The notes: a model not told the origin generated them from the letters alone. A stretch of 64,000 nucleotides of DNA from Streptomyces durocortorensis (GCF_031760065.1 NZ_CP134500.1:186001-250000); one strand, 5' to 3'. Numbered from the stretch's first letter, positions 22,248 to 43,273 are shown. Translations and numbers: made by a program.

Positions 22248-25200
22248 TCACTCGTCGCCGGTGAGTTCCTGGAGCTTGGCCGACAGGATCCGACCGACGG
22301 CGGCCAGCGTCTCGGGCCGGGTCAGCATGGTCCCGTGCTCGCCGGGCACCACATGTGCTTCGACCGTGCCACGGACGTAGGGCTGCCAGGCCGCGGCGTC
22401 GACCGGCGGGTCCTGCTGCTCCGAGCAGGCGATCAGCAGCAGGTCGCCGTCGATCGCACCGGGCCGGTAGTCGATGGTCAAGTGGGTGTTGTTCGCCGAG
22501 ATCTCGGTGATCGCCGCGAGCCTGTCCTCGTCCAGGTTGGCCAGCGCGCTTCCCTGGCGACGCAGGATCTCCCGCGCCCTGGCGAAGGTCATCTCCTCGT
22601 CCTCCTGCCGGTGGGTTCCGTCATCGACGAGACCCACGTGGTACAGGAGCATCACCCGGTCGTCGGGCGCGGGTACGTCCGCGTGGGTCAGCCCCTGCCA
22701 GTTGGGGATCACGTCGAGTACCGCGACCAGCGCCACCGGTTCGCCGCGTCGCCGGAACTCCGTGGCCAGAGCGTGCGCGCACAGTCCGCCGAAGGACCAG
22801 CCGGCCAGGTGGTAGGGCCCGTGCGGCTGCACGCTCTGGATCTGGTCGGCGTAGTCCACCGCCATCTCCTCGATGCTGCCCGGCCGGGGCTCCGGACGGG
22901 CCAGACTGCGGGCCTGGATTCCGTACAGCGGGTACTGCGGATCGATCTGCTTGATCAGCGCGCTGTACGACCAGCTGATGCCGCCGCCCGGGTGGATGAA
23001 GAACAGCGGCGGCCGACTGCCTCGGGGGCGCAGCGGCAACACCACCTCGTAGGAGTCGTCCGAGTCGTCGACTTCGAGCCGGGCCGCGATTCCGCCCGGG
23101 GTCGGCGCCTCGAACAGGCTGCGCAGACCCAGCTCGACACCGAACGCGGCCCGCAGCCGGGCCATCAGCCGGGTGGCCAGCAGGGAGTGCCCGCCCAGGT
23201 CGAAGAAGTCCTCGTCCACACCCACGAGGGGCCGCCCCAGCACCTCCGCGAACAGCTCGCACACGACCTGCTCCTGCGGAGTGGCCGGTGCCCGGCCGAT
23301 GTCGGCGCGCTCCGGTGCGAACGTGGGGAGCGCGGCGCGGTCGAGCTTGCCGTTGGCGGTGAGCGGCAGTCGGTCGAGGGGGATGATGGCGTCGGGGCGC
23401 ATGTAGTCGGGCAGCAGGCGGCGGGTGTGCTCGCGCAGGGCGATGAGCAGGGCGCCGGTGTCCCGGCCTGCGGCCGGACTGGTGGTCCAGGAGGACAGCG
23501 GCGTTTCGGGACCGGCGGCGCCCGCGGAGGCGTACGCACCGACGGCGACGCGCCCTTCCAGGGTTCCGTGCTGGATGTAGGTGACGTCGACGACGGCCGG
23601 ATCGTGTGTGCTCCAGCTGATCGCGGTCCGGTAGCCGTGCTCCTCCCCCAGCCTGTGCAGGTCCTCCGGATCGACACCGGGCACGAGCGGATCTGTCGGC
23701 GCCGTCCCGGCTTCGAGAGCGTGCTGTACGGCCAGGTCGTGGGCGATACGTGCGTTCGGGACGCCGGTAACCCGCAGTTGCTCGGGCCGTCCGGTGCGCA
23801 ACTGCTCGGCGAGGGCGTCGAGGTCCCGGGGCCAGGGGCGGGTGGGGATGTCGGTGAGCGGGTGGGGGGTGATGCCGGTTTTGTAGAGGGTGGCGTCGTA
23901 GCGGTAGCGGGTGAGTTCGTTGTGGGCGGTGCCGCGTTTGAGCTGGATGTCGGTGCCTGCGAGGTCGGGGATGTGGTGGGCGAGTGCGGTGAAGTACTCC
24001 GGGTCCACCAGGAGTTCCTTCTCCAGGACGAGGCTCTGCTCGACCGCGCGGCGAACGGCGGTGGTGTCACCCGGGTCGTCGGCACAGGCCGTCTGGACGG
24101 CTGCGGCGAAGGTGCGCAGCAGCCGCGGGTTGCGGACATCGCCGATGAAGAGGGCTCCGCCTGGGGCGAGCAGCCGGAATGCCTGCTCGATGACCTGTTC
24201 CAGGTAGTCGGCGTTGGGGAAGTACTGGACGACGGAGTTGAGGATGATCGTGTCGAAGTGGCCCTGCGGCAGCTCGGCGTGCTCATGCGCGGCCTGCACT
24301 CGCAGGGTGACACGCCGGGCGAGTTCGGGGTCGGCGTCGACGTGGCGCCGCAGCGCTTCTACGACGGTGGGTGAGAAGTCGGTCCCCCAGTACTCCTCGC
24401 ACTCGGGTGCCAGCCGGGCGAGGAGCAACCCGGTACCGACGCCGATCTCCAGGACCCGTTCGGGCTTGAGCGCCTTGACCCGTTCGATCGTGGCCGCTTG
24501 CCACTCGCGCATCTCGGGCAGCGGGATGGGCTGACCGTCGTAACTGCTGTTCCACCCGGAGAAGTCCTCTCCGAGCTCCGAACCCGACTCTGCGTACAGC
24601 GAGTTGTAGAGGTCCTGCCACTCCCCGATCTGGCTCCGCTCCTCCTCGTCGCTGGGGCTGGTGGATTCGGTGTCGGCGACGATGTAGGCGGTGAGGCGGG
24701 TGTTGCCGGGTTGGTCTTCGTGGACGAGGACGGCGGCCTGGGCGATGTCGGGATGGCCGGTCAGCACGGCCTCGATCTCGCCCGGCTCGATACGGAACCC
24801 GCGGATCTTGACCTGATGGTCGGCACGCCCCATGAACTCCAGCACACCGTCCGGACTCTGGCGCACCAGGTCACCGGTGCGGTACATCCGGGCACCGGGC
24901 TCCGGGGCGTAGGGGTCGGCCACGAAACGCTCTGCCGTCAGTCCCGGCCGGTTCAGGTAGCCGCGTGCCAGGCCCGCGCCCGCGATGTGGAGTTCACCGA
25001 TCACGCCCGGTACGACCGGTTGCAGTCCGCCGTCCAGGACGTAGGTACGCATGTTGGCCATCGGGCGGCCGATGGGCACGACCGGACCGCCGGTGTAAGG
25101 GCGGGTGACAGGATGGCAGGTGGCGAAGGTGGTGGTCTCGGTCGGCCCGTACCCGTCCACGACCGTCACCGCCGGGCACGCCTCCTGGACCCGCCGCACA

Positions 25201-28200
25201 GAGACCGCGGAGACGGCCTCGCCACCGGTCCACACCTCACGCACCGAGGCCAGACACTCGGGAGCATGCTCGACGACCACGTCGAACAGCGAACTGGTCA
25301 GCCACAGCGCCGTCACCCGCTGCCCCGTGATCACCTGCTGAAGCATGGGGACGTCAAGGTCACCCGCCGGAGCGACCACAACAGTCCCCCCGTTGAGAAG
25401 AGGAACCCACAGCTCATACGTCGAAGCGTCGAACGCCGTCGGCGAGTGCAACAGCACACGCTCATGAGCCCCACCCCCGAAACGCGGATCCAGCGCCAGA
25501 GCAGCGACATTGCGATGACTGACCACAACACCCTTGGGAACACCCGTCGAACCCGACGTATACATCACATACACCGCAGCGTCGGGATGGACGCTGACCT
25601 CGGGGCCACCGGGGCCGGCCTCGGGTCGGCCCGGCACGGGCGGCCGGATCAGCTCACATGCCTCAGCCCCTGGCCGACGGTCCGACAGGTCGTCGGTGAC
25701 CAGCAGACGGGCGCCGGTGTCGGTGAGGACGTGGCGGATGCGCTCGGCCGGATAACGGTCGTCCAGCGGCACATGAACGGCTCCGGCCTTGGCCAGAGCA
25801 AGCACCGTGGTAACCGTTTCGACCGAACGCCGCAGAAGAACCGCGACACAGTCCCCAGGACACACCCCCCGGCCGATCAGCTCACGAGCGAACCGGTCAG
25901 CACGCGCATCCAGCTCCTCATACGTCAGGGAAACCTCCCCGTCCGTGACAGCAAGCCCCTCCGGAGTCCTGGCCACCTGCCGCGCGAAAAGCTCCCCCAG
26001 CGAAACACCCGGCAAAGACAGAGCCGTCTCATTCACACCGACGACACTCCGCCGCTGCTCCTCAACCGTCAGCACACCGAACGTACTCAGCGGCCGATCA
26101 GGATGCGTGGTAGCCGCGTCCAGCAAGCGGACCCACCGGTCGAAGAGCGCCTGGACCGTGGACGCGTCATACAGGTCACTGGAGTACTCGACAGCACCGG
26201 TGATCCCCAGCGGCTCACCCTGACCACCACGCCGCTCCGCCAAACTGAAGAACAGATCGAACTTCGCCGTGTGCGTACGCCCGGGAGCCACATCGATATG
26301 CAGACCGGGCAACTCGAAAGCCGCCTCGGGAGCATTCTGCAAAGCCAGCATCACCTGGAACAACGGATGATGGGCCAGACTACGCGTCGGATTCAGATGC
26401 TCCACCAGATACTCGAACGGAACATCCTGATGCGCATACGCCGCCAACGACGTCTCACGCACCCGCGCGATCAACTCCGAAAGCGTCGGATTACCCGACG
26501 TATCCGTCCGCAACACCAAAGTATTCACGAAGAACCCGATCAGATGATCCAGACTCTGATCCGTACGACCCGCGATCGGACTCCCCAAAGGAACATCCCG
26601 ACCCGCACCCAACCGCGACAGCAGAGCCGCAAGACCCGCCTGCAACACCATGAACAGACTCGCACCCGTAGACCGCGCCAGATCCGCCAGACGCCGATGC
26701 AGCACCGCATCGACATCGACCGTGACGTAATCCCCCCGATACGACATCACCGCCGGACGCGGACGATCCACCGGCAGCATCAGCTGATCAGGCAACCCCG
26801 CCAACGCCCGCGTCCAGTAATCGATCTGCGTCGCGAACAGACTCTCCGGATCATCCTGATCACCCAGCAACTCGTTCTGCCACAACGTGTAATCCGCGTA
26901 CTGCACCACCAGATCCGACCACCCCGGCGCCTCCCCCCGCACCCGCGCCGCATAAGCACGAGCCAGATCCGAAGCCAAAGGACCCAACGACCAACCATCA
27001 CCCGCAATGTGATGGACCACCATCAGCAGCACGTACTCCTGCGCCGACAGCTCGAACAGGTCTGCTCGCAGGGGCGGTTCGGCCGCGAGGTCGAAGGGAT
27101 GGCGGGACGCCGCCGTGAGGACGTCCGGCAGCTCCGTCTCGGTCGTCGGAGTGACGATCAGCCGCGGTACGGCCGCCTCGGGCGCCAGTACGTGCTGGTA
27201 CGGCACGCCTTCGGTCTCCGGGAACACCGTCCGCAGACTCTCGTGACGGGCCACGAGGTCGCCCAGAGCGGCCCGCAGCGCGTCGCGGTCCAGCTCACCT
27301 GTGAGCCGCAGTGCCAGCGGAATGTTGTAGGTGGCGCTGGGTCCCTCCATCTTGTGGATGAACCACAGCCGGCGCTGGGCGAAGGACAGGGGCATGACGT
27401 CGGGCCGCTGCCGCTGTGTGAGCGCCAGACGGCCGGGCCCCGCGGTGTCCAGGAGCGTGGCCACCTCGGCCGGCGTCGGACCCTCGAAGAGCGAGCGCAG
27501 CTCCAGCTCCACCCCGAAGACTGCCCGGACCTGGGCGATCAGGCGGGTGGCCAGAAGCGAGTGCCCGCCCAGGTGGAAGAAGTCGTCGTCCACCCCGACC
27601 CGCGACAGCCCGAGGACCTGCGCGAACAGATCGCACACGATCTGCTCCTGCGGCGTACGCGCCTCCCGCCCCGCGGCCGACACCGACAACTCCGGCTCCG
27701 GGAGCGCCGCACGGTCCAGCTTGCCGTTGGCCGTCAGCGGGAGCCGGTCGAGGGGGACGATGAACGCGGGGACCATGTAGTCGGGCAGATGGTGACGGCT
27801 GTGCTCGCGGAGCTTGGTGACGAGGGCACCGGTGCCGCGGCGGGCGGCGGGGTTGGTGGTCCAGGTCGACAGGGGCGTGACGGAGGTGGCCGTACCGGCT
27901 GGGGCGTAGGTACCCACAGGAGTGCCCTCGGCAGGTCGGCTCCGGTCGAGGAGGATGACGTCGACGGTGTCGCGGTCGTGGGTGCTCCAAGTGATGCCGG
28001 TCCAGTAGCCGTGTTCGTCTCCCAGGGCCTGGAACGCTTCCAGGGGGATCTGGGTGACGTCGGTGTCGGCGGGCTGAGGTGTGTCGCCGTAGAGGGTGTG
28101 CTGCGCGGCGATCTCGTGGGCGAGGCGGGGGTTCGGGACGCCGGTGACGCGGAGTTGGGCAGGGCATTCGGTTTCGAGGTGGCGGTGCAGATCGGCGAGG

Positions 28201-31200
28201 GTGGCGCCGGGGTCGGTGTGCCGGGGCCAGGGGCGGGTGGGGATGTCGGTGAGCGGGTGGGGGGTGATGCCGGTTTTGTAGAGGGTGGCGTCGTAACGGT
28301 AGCGGGTGAGTTCGTTGTGGGCGGTGCCGCGTTTGAGCTGGATGTCGGTGCCCGCGAGGTCGGGGATGTGGTGGGCGAGTGCGGTGAAGTACTCCGGGTC
28401 CACCAGGAGTTCCTTCTCCAGGACGAGGCTCTGCTCGACCGCGCGGCGAACGGCGGCCGTGTCCGTCGGGTCGTCGGCGCGCGCGGTGTGGACGGCTGCG
28501 GCGAAGGTGCGCAGCAGCCGCGGGTTGCGGACATCGCCGATGAAGAGGGCCCCGCCGGGAGCGAGCGCGCGGACCGCGTTCGCGACGACCTGTTCCAGGT
28601 AGCCGGCGTTGGGGAAGTACTGGACGACGGAGTTGAGGATGATCGTGTCGAAGTGGCCTGCGGGGAGGCCGTCGAAGTCGTGGGCGGGCCGGGTGCGCAG
28701 TCGGACCCGGGAGACGAGGGCGGGATCGGCGTCGACGTGGCGCTGAAGGTCCTTGATGACGGTGGGCGAGAAGTCGGTGCCCCAGTACTCCTCGCAGTCG
28801 GGCGCCAGCCGGGCGAGGAGCAGTCCGGTGCCCACGCCTATTTCGAGGACGCGGCGGGGGCGGAGCGTCCTGATGCGGTCGACGGTCGTGTCGCGCCACT
28901 CCAGCATCTCGGGCAGCGGAATCGGCTGACCGTCGTAACTGCTGTTCCAGCTTGCGAAGTTCTCGCCGAACTCCGTCCCGGGCGCGGTGGCGTAGACGGA
29001 GTCGTACAGGTCCTGCCACTCGCTCAGCTGGCTCTGCTCGACCTCCTCGTCGTACGCGCGCGCCGAGGTGTCGGCGACGACGTAGGCAGCCAGCCGGGCG
29101 TCCCCGGGTTCGTCCTCGCGGACGACGACGGCGGCCTGGGCGATGTCGGGGTGGTCGCTCAGCACGGCCTCGATCTCGCCGGGCTCGATACGGAACCCGC
29201 GGATCTTGACCTGGTGATCGGCACGGCCGACGAACTCCAGCTCCCCGTCCGGGTTCCGGCGCACCAGGTCACCGGTGCGGTACATCCGGGCACCGGGCTC
29301 GGGAGCGTAGGGGTCGGCGACGAAACGCTCGGAGGTCAGGCCCGGGCGGCCCAGATAGCCGCGGGCCACACCCGCACCCGCGATGTACAGCTCCCCCACC
29401 ACACCCGGCGCGACCAGCCGCAGTCCGTCGTCCAGGACGTACACCCGAGTATTGATGATCGGCCGGCCGATCGGCGGTGCACCCGTGGTGCCGGCCAGAT
29501 CCGCGGCGGTCGACCAGATGGTCGTCTCGGTCGGTCCGTACAGGTTGGTGAGGTCCTCGGTGAGGGTCCGCAGCGAGTCGGCCAGGGCGACGGGCAGTGC
29601 CTCGCCGCCGACCAGTACGCGCAGTCCGCGCAGGGCCTCCGGCTCGTGTGCGACCAGCAGTTGCCACAGTGACGGCGTTCCCTGCACGACGGTGACACCG
29701 TGCCGGGCTATCAGGTCGAGCAGCGCGGACGGCTGAGGGACGGCTTCCTTGGGCGCGAGGACGACCGCGGCACCCGAGAGCAGCGGGTGGTACAACTCCA
29801 GCGCCGCGATGTCGAAGGCGACCGTGGTGACCGCGAGCAGCCGCTCGTCGGGCCCGAGCGGCACCTTGTGCCGCATGGCCTGGAGGAAGTTGAGCAGAGC
29901 GGCGTGCGGCACGACCACGCCCTTGGGGCGTCCGGTCGAGCCGGACGTGTAGATCACATACGCGGCATCGGCGGCTGTCAGCGGCGCGGCACGGTCGGCG
30001 TCGTCCGGGTCGGTGTCGGGGCAGTCGGCCAGCAGCGCCTGTGTGTCCGCGGAGTCCAGCGTCAGCCGCTGCGGCCAACCGTCGCCGGCCGGCAGCTGCG
30101 CGTCCGTCGCCGCGGTGGTCAGCAGGAGCGTCGGCTCGGCATCCGCCAGCACGTACTCAAGGCGCCCGGAGGGATGGCCCGGGTCCAGTGGCAGGTACGC
30201 GGCACCGGTCTTGAGTACCGCCAGGAGAGCTACCACCAGGTCGACGGAGCGCGGCAGGGCGAGCGCGATCACCGTGTCCGGTCCGGCACCCCGGCGCAGC
30301 AGGGCGTGGGCCAGCCGGTTGGCGCTGCTGTTCAGTTCCGCGTACGTCAGGGAGGTGTCCCCGGCGATCAGGGCGACGGCATCCGGCGTGGCCCGCGCCT
30401 GCTCGGCGAAACGTACCGGCAGCAGGTCCTCCCCGACCTCGGCCTCGGTGTCCAACCAGGTGCCGAGCGCCTGTTGGTGTTCCTCGGAGGTGAGGAGGTC
30501 GATGTCGTCGAGTGGTTGGTCGGGGTGGGTGGTGGCCGCGTCCAGCAGGCGGACCCACCGGTCGAAGAGCGCCTGGACCGTGGACGCGTCATACAGGTCA
30601 CTGGAGTACTCGACGGCACCGGTGATCCCCTGCGGCTCACCCTGGCCACCACGCCGCTCCGCCAGGCTGAAGAACAGATCGAACTTCGCCGTGTGCGTAC
30701 GCCCGGGAGCCACATCGATATGCAGACCGGGCAACTCGAAAGCCGCCTCGGGAGCATTCTGCAAAGCCAGCATCACCTGGAACAACGGATGATGGGCCAG
30801 ACTACGCGTCGGATTCAGATGCTCCACCAGATACTCGAACGGAACATCCTGATGCGCATACGCCGCCAACGACGTCTCACGCACCCGCGCGATCAACTCC
30901 GAAAGCGTCGGATTACCCGACGTATCCGTCCGCAACACCAAAGTATTCACGAAGAACCCGATCAGATGATCCAGACTCTGATCCGTACGACCCGCGATCG
31001 GACTCCCCAAAGGAACATCCCGACCCGCACCCAACCGCGACAGCAGAGCCGCAAGACCCGCCTGCAACACCATGAACAGACTCGCACCCGTAGACCGCGC
31101 CAGATCCGCCAGACGCTGATGCAGCACCGCATCGACATCGACCGTGACGTAATCCCCCCGATACGACATCACCGCCGGACGCGGACGATCCACCGGCAGC

Positions 31201-34200
31201 ATCAGCTGATCAGGCAACCCCGCCAACGCCCGCGTCCAGTAATCGATCTGCGTCGCGAACAGACTCTCCGGATCATCCTGATCACCCAGCAACTCGTTCT
31301 GCCACAACGTGTAATCCGCGTACTGCACCACCAGATCCGACCACCCCGGCGCCTCCCCCCGCACCCGCGCCGCATAAGCACGAGCCAGATCCGAAGCCAA
31401 AGGACCCAACGACCAACCATCACCCGCAATGTGATGGAGGACGAGAAGAAGGACATGCCGGTCGGGTGAGAGGCGCAGCAGTTCGGCACGCAGTGGCGGT
31501 TCGACGGACAGGTCGAAGAGATGTCGGGACGCCGCCGTGAGGACGTCCGGCAGCTCCGTCTCGGTGACCTCGATCGTGGACAGCTCGACAGTGACGGAGT
31601 CGAGGACGTGTTGACGCGGGGTGCCTTCGGCTTCGGGGAACACCGTGCGCAGGGTCTCGTGGCGGGCCACCACATCGCCCAGGGCCGCCCGCAGCGCCTC
31701 ATCGTCCAGCTCACCCGTCAGCCGCAGGACGAGCGGAATGTTGTAGGTGGCGCTCGGCCCCTCCATCTTGTGCAGGAACCACAGCCGACGCTGGGCGAAG
31801 GACAGCGGTACGGGGTCGGGCAGTTGCTGCCTGGTCAGGGCCAGACGCGCGGGCCCCGCGGTGTCGAGGCGGGCTGCGACCGCACCGGCGGTCCGCGCCT
31901 CGAAGAGCGTGCGCAGGCCGATCTCGACGCCGAAGGCGGCCCGGATGCGGGCGATCAGGCGGGTGGCCAGCAACGAGTGCCCGCCCAGGTGGAAGAAGTC
32001 GTCGTCCACCCCGACCCGCGACAGCCCGAGGACCTGCGCGAACAGATCGCACACGATCTGCTCCTGCGGCGTACGCGCCTCCCGCCCCGCCCCACCCGAC
32101 GTGAAATCAGGCACCGGCAACGCCGCACGGTCCAGCTTGCCGTTGGCCGTCAGCGGAAGGTCCTCCATGGGTACGACGGCCGACGGCACCATGTGCTCGG
32201 GCAGCCGCTCCCGGGTGAACTCCAGTACGCCGTCGAGCCGTAGGGTCTCCCGCGCCACCGCGTAGGCCACCAGTCGGGCCCTGCCGGGTTCGTCCTCGCG
32301 GACGACGACGGCGGCCTGGGCGATGTCGGGGTGGTCGCTCAGCACGGCCTCGATCTCGCCGGGCTCGATACGGAACCCGCGGATCTTGACCTGGTGGTCG
32401 GCACGGCCGACGAACTCCAGCTCCCCGTCCGGGTTCCGGCGCACCAGGTCACCGGTGCGGTACATCCGGGCGCCGGGCTCGGGAGCGTAGGGGTCGGCGA
32501 CGAAACGCTCGGAGGTCAGACCGGGGCGGTTCAGGTAGCCGCGGGCCACACCCGCACCCGCGATGTACAGCTCCCCCACCACACCGGGAGCCACCAGCCG
32601 CAGTCCGGAACCCAGCACGTAGGCACGGGTGTTGGCGATCGGGCGGCCGATCGGCGCGGACGCCGGCCAGCCGTCGGGGTCGTGGCCCAAGGTATGGGCC
32701 GTGACCACATGCGTCTCGGTGGGACCGTAGTGGTTGTGCAGTGCGCGGCCCGGCGCCGACCGGTGGAACTCACGGACCGGGCGGCTCAGCGTCAACGCCT
32801 CACCGGCCTGCGCGACGGTACGCAGCCGGGGCAGCGTCCGGCCCTGCTCGACCGCGGCCTCGGCGAGAGCCTCCAGCACCAGGTTCGGCGCGAACAACTC
32901 CTCCACCCGCTGGTCGTCCAGCCATGCGGCGAACCGGGCCGCGTCACGCCGGACGTCCTCGGCGGGGATCACCAGCGTCTTGCCGAAGAGCAGGGCCGAC
33001 AGCAGCTCCTGCGCGGACACGTCGAAGCTGATGGCCGTGAACTGCGCGGTCCTGGTGCCCGGTTCGCCGCCGACCTCCTTGTGGTGCCACTCCAGGAGGT
33101 TCAGCAGTGCGCCCGCGGGCATGACGACGCCCTTGGGCCGTCCGGTGGAGCCGGAGGTGTAGATGACGTAGGCGGGGTGGTCGGGTGCGAGGGCGGTGAC
33201 GGGGTTGCGGGTGGGGTGGTCGGCGAGGTCGGCCGGGGTGTCCGGGGCGTCGAGGAGGAGGACGGGGGTGTCGGGTACGGCGGGGAGGTCTGCCTTCGTC
33301 GCCGTGGTCGTGAGGAGGAGACCGGGGCGGGCGTCGGTGACCATGTGGGTCAGGCGGGCATGGGGGTATTCGGGGTCGAGGGGGAGATAGGCGGCGCCGG
33401 CCTTGAGGACGGCGAGGACGGCCAGGACGAGGTCGGTGGAGCGGGGCAGAGCGAGGGCCACGACGTGTTCGGGGCCGATACCACGGGCCGTGAGCAGGTG
33501 GGCCAGCCGGTTCGCCCGCTCGTTGAGCTCCCGGTAGGTCAGGGTGGCCTCGTCACAGACCACCGCGAGTGTGTCCGGGGTCTCGACGACCCGTGCCTCG
33601 AACAGCCCCGGCAACGTTGTCCCCATGGTCCGGGGGGCCTCGTCGGGGACGGTCGACAGCGTGGCGCGCTCCTCGTCGGTGAGCAGGTCGATCCGCCCGA
33701 TCGGCCGATCGGCGTCGGTGGTGACGAGGTCGAGGACCTGGGCCAGCCGGTCCAGGAGCCCGGCGGCCGTGGCCCGGTCGACGAGGTCGTCGCGGTAGTC
33801 GAGGCGGAGGTAGAGGCGCCGCCCCGGGGCGGCGATCAGGGTGAGTGGGTAGTGGGTCGCATCCCGTCCACGGCCGAGGTCCGGGACGACCCGCAGACCG
33901 CCGTCCGGCACCTCGCCGGATTCGTCCCAGGGGTAGTTCTCGAACACCATGGCCGTGTCGAAGAGGTCACCTGGACCGGCCAGCTGCTGGATGCGGGCCA
34001 GCCCGAGGTGGTGGTGCGCGGTCAGCCGCGTCTGTACGTCCTGGAGCCGCTTGACGGTGGAGGACAGCGACTGCGCGGGATCCAGCGCGACCCGGACGGG
34101 CACCGTGTTGATGAACAGGCCCACCATGGCTTCGACGCCGGGAAGTTGCGGGTCTCGTCCGGCCACGACGGCCCCGAACACGACGTCGTCCTGTCCCGTG

Positions 34201-34987
34201 CGCCGGCTCAGCACCAGACCCCAGGCGGCCTGGAGAACGGTGTTCATGGTCACGCCCTGCCGACGCGCCCAGTCGGCAAGCGCCGCCGTGCGGTCCTCGT
34301 CCAGCTCGACGGTGATCCGCTCCGGCATCCGTGCGGCCCGCGCCGGATCCACCGGCGTGACCAGGGTCGGCTGCTCCAGGCCGGCGAGCGCCCCGCTCCA
34401 GGCGGCCTCCGCCGCAGGCCGGTCCTGCTGGGCGAGCCAGCCCAGGTACTGCCGGTACGGGGTCACCCTGGGAAGTGCGGCGACATCGCCGTGGCTGCCG
34501 TACAGCGCGACCAGTTCGCGGACCAGGATGGGCATCGACCAGCCGTCGAGCAGGATGTGATGGGTGGTCATGATCAGACGGTGGTGTTCGTCGGCCAGCC
34601 TCACCAGCGAGAAACGCAGCAGTGGCGGCTCGGCCAGGTCGAAGCGGCGGGCGTGTTCCTTGGCCGCGAGCCGGACCAGCTCGGCCTCCGCCTCGGCGGC
34701 GGGCAGCGACGACAGGTCGGACTCCTCCCACGGCAGGACCGCCTCGCGGGGGATCAGCTGCACGGTCTGCCCCGAATCCACCTGCCGGAATCCGGCGCGC
34801 AGGTTCGGGTGCCGCTGGAGGAGCGCGCGGACAGCCGCCCGCAGCCGCGCCCCGTCGAGGGTGCCCTCGACGTCGAAGACGTGCTGCACCGCATAGACGT
34901 CCGCCCCGTCCTGCTCGTAGCGGGAGTGAAACAGCAGCCCCTCCTGCATGGGAGTGAGGGGAAGGATGTCTTCCAGGCCCGACGGCG

Positions 34988-34991
<4 letters not shown>
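22248..34991 (-). CDS. acmC: Actinomycin synthetase III, three-module NRPS with N-methylation and TE
   Basis: Predicted 4247 aa: C (HHILLDG ~145), A, T (GGHSL ~1005), C (~1190), A with embedded N-methyltransferase (VLEIGVGTG ~2050), T (~2478), C (~2663), A with MT (~3513), T (~3937), TE (GWSFGG, ~4050). A-domain codes read by alignment: DVQFAAHVV (Pro), DILQLGLIW (Gly), DAYWWGGTF (Val), each plus the invariant Lys. Hence Pro, sarcosine and N-methylvaline are added and the TE closes the lactone to Thr, matching actinomycin synthetase III. The ATG overlaps the acmB TGA (ATGA) behind a GGAGG site. The open frame upstream to 35690 belongs to acmB antisense/alternate frames. Contains near-identical DNA blocks shared with itself and acmB. 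Confidence 0.97.
23826..24155 (-). repeat. Methyltransferase-domain DNA repeat, copy in N-MeVal module
   Basis: About 330 bp nearly identical to 28221-28550 (offset 4395), coding for the C-terminal half of the N-methyltransferase domain of module 5. Identity at silent positions shows recent conversion or duplication inside acmC. Confidence 0.85.
24669..25586 (-). repeat. Val adenylation-domain DNA repeat A, copy in acmC
   Basis: 918 bp almost identical to 36914-37831 in acmB (offset 12,245; under a dozen mismatches seen by eye), covering most of the Val A-domain core including the specificity pocket. Confidence 0.88.
25716..26270 (-). repeat. Val adenylation/condensation boundary repeat B, copy in acmC
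   Basis: 555 bp near-identical to 37991-38545 (offset 12,275), encoding the A-domain N-terminus and end of the preceding C domain. Separated from repeat A by ~130 bp that are unrelated between the two copies and differ in length by 30 bp (10 codons). Confidence 0.85.
26245..27016 (-). repeat. Condensation-domain DNA repeat, copy in module 5
   Basis: 772 bp matching 30667-31438 (offset 4422) with a single difference found (CGCCGATG versus CGCTGATG; Arg/Gln). Encodes the middle and C-terminal C domain. Codon choice here is visibly more A/T-tolerant than in neighbouring coding sequence. Confidence 0.9.
28221..28550 (-). repeat. Methyltransferase-domain DNA repeat, copy in sarcosine module
   Basis: Partner of 23826-24155, in the methyltransferase domain of the Gly (sarcosine) module. 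Confidence 0.85.
30667..31438 (-). repeat. Condensation-domain DNA repeat, copy in module 4
   Basis: Partner of 26245-27016; C domain of the sarcosine module of acmC. Sequence diverges abruptly at both ends. Confidence 0.9.
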
Positions 34992-42868
<7,877 letters not shown>

Positions 42869-43115
42869 GTCTCCACCTCCGAAAATTCCCCGCACGGACG
42901 GCCGGAGAGACAGGAATGAAAAGCTCGTAACGGCCCGGAGAACTCTTAGTAAATCCGACCGGGTAACAGGAGAACGGCGACCGCCGGACCATCGGGGCGA
43001 CGGGTTTCGCCGTGCGCATGGGAATCGGGCACAACAGCCCGGGAAACAATCAATGGGCAACCTAACCCGGGATCCTCGGAGGGTCAAGGAATCCATTCGG
43101 GATATGCCACGCACA

Positions 43116-43133
43116 TGTCCCGCCGGCGGGACA
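43116..43133. promoter_or_regulatory. Perfect 18-bp palindrome with CGCCGGCG core, candidate LmbU-family operator
   Basis: TGTCCCGCCGGCGGGACA is perfectly symmetric and centred roughly midway between the divergent acmB and acmA starts. Its core equals the CGCCGGCG palindrome reported as the LmbU target in the lmbA promoter of S. lincolnensis. An LmbU-family gene lies in this cluster, so control of both operons from this site is plausible. Confidence 0.6.
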
Positions 43134-43219
43134 GGAGATCGATCGGCGAGCGGTGGGAGCGTGCACGGCCACGACAGTCGGCGGCGCCCGACCACCGGCC
43201 GAAGCGGACCAAAGCCCCT

Positions 43220-43242
43220 GGACTCTTTAGCCGGACTCTTTA
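43220..43242 (+). promoter_or_regulatory. Tandem GGACTCTTTA repeat
   Basis: GGACTCTTTA occurs twice, 13 bp start to start, the second running into TACGGG. Could be a tandem activator site or an alternative -10 region (TTATAC) for acmA. Role unproven. Confidence 0.35.
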
Positions 43243-43273
43243 TACGGGCGGGCCCTCACTGATCATGGAGTGC

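Noticed and set aside
24498..29672. A 1.7-kb-residue rightward reading frame opposite acmC, and similar long rightward frames such as 57-1637, 5819-8437, 8774-10771 and 59035-61020
   Set aside because: These are antisense shadows of high-GC coding sequence: Arg/Pro/Gly-rich or low-complexity, no family motifs, while the opposite strand has full domain signatures.
42869..43195. A longer acmB start
   Set aside because: No family sequence before the TTG at 42868, which has a clear GGAGGTGG site.
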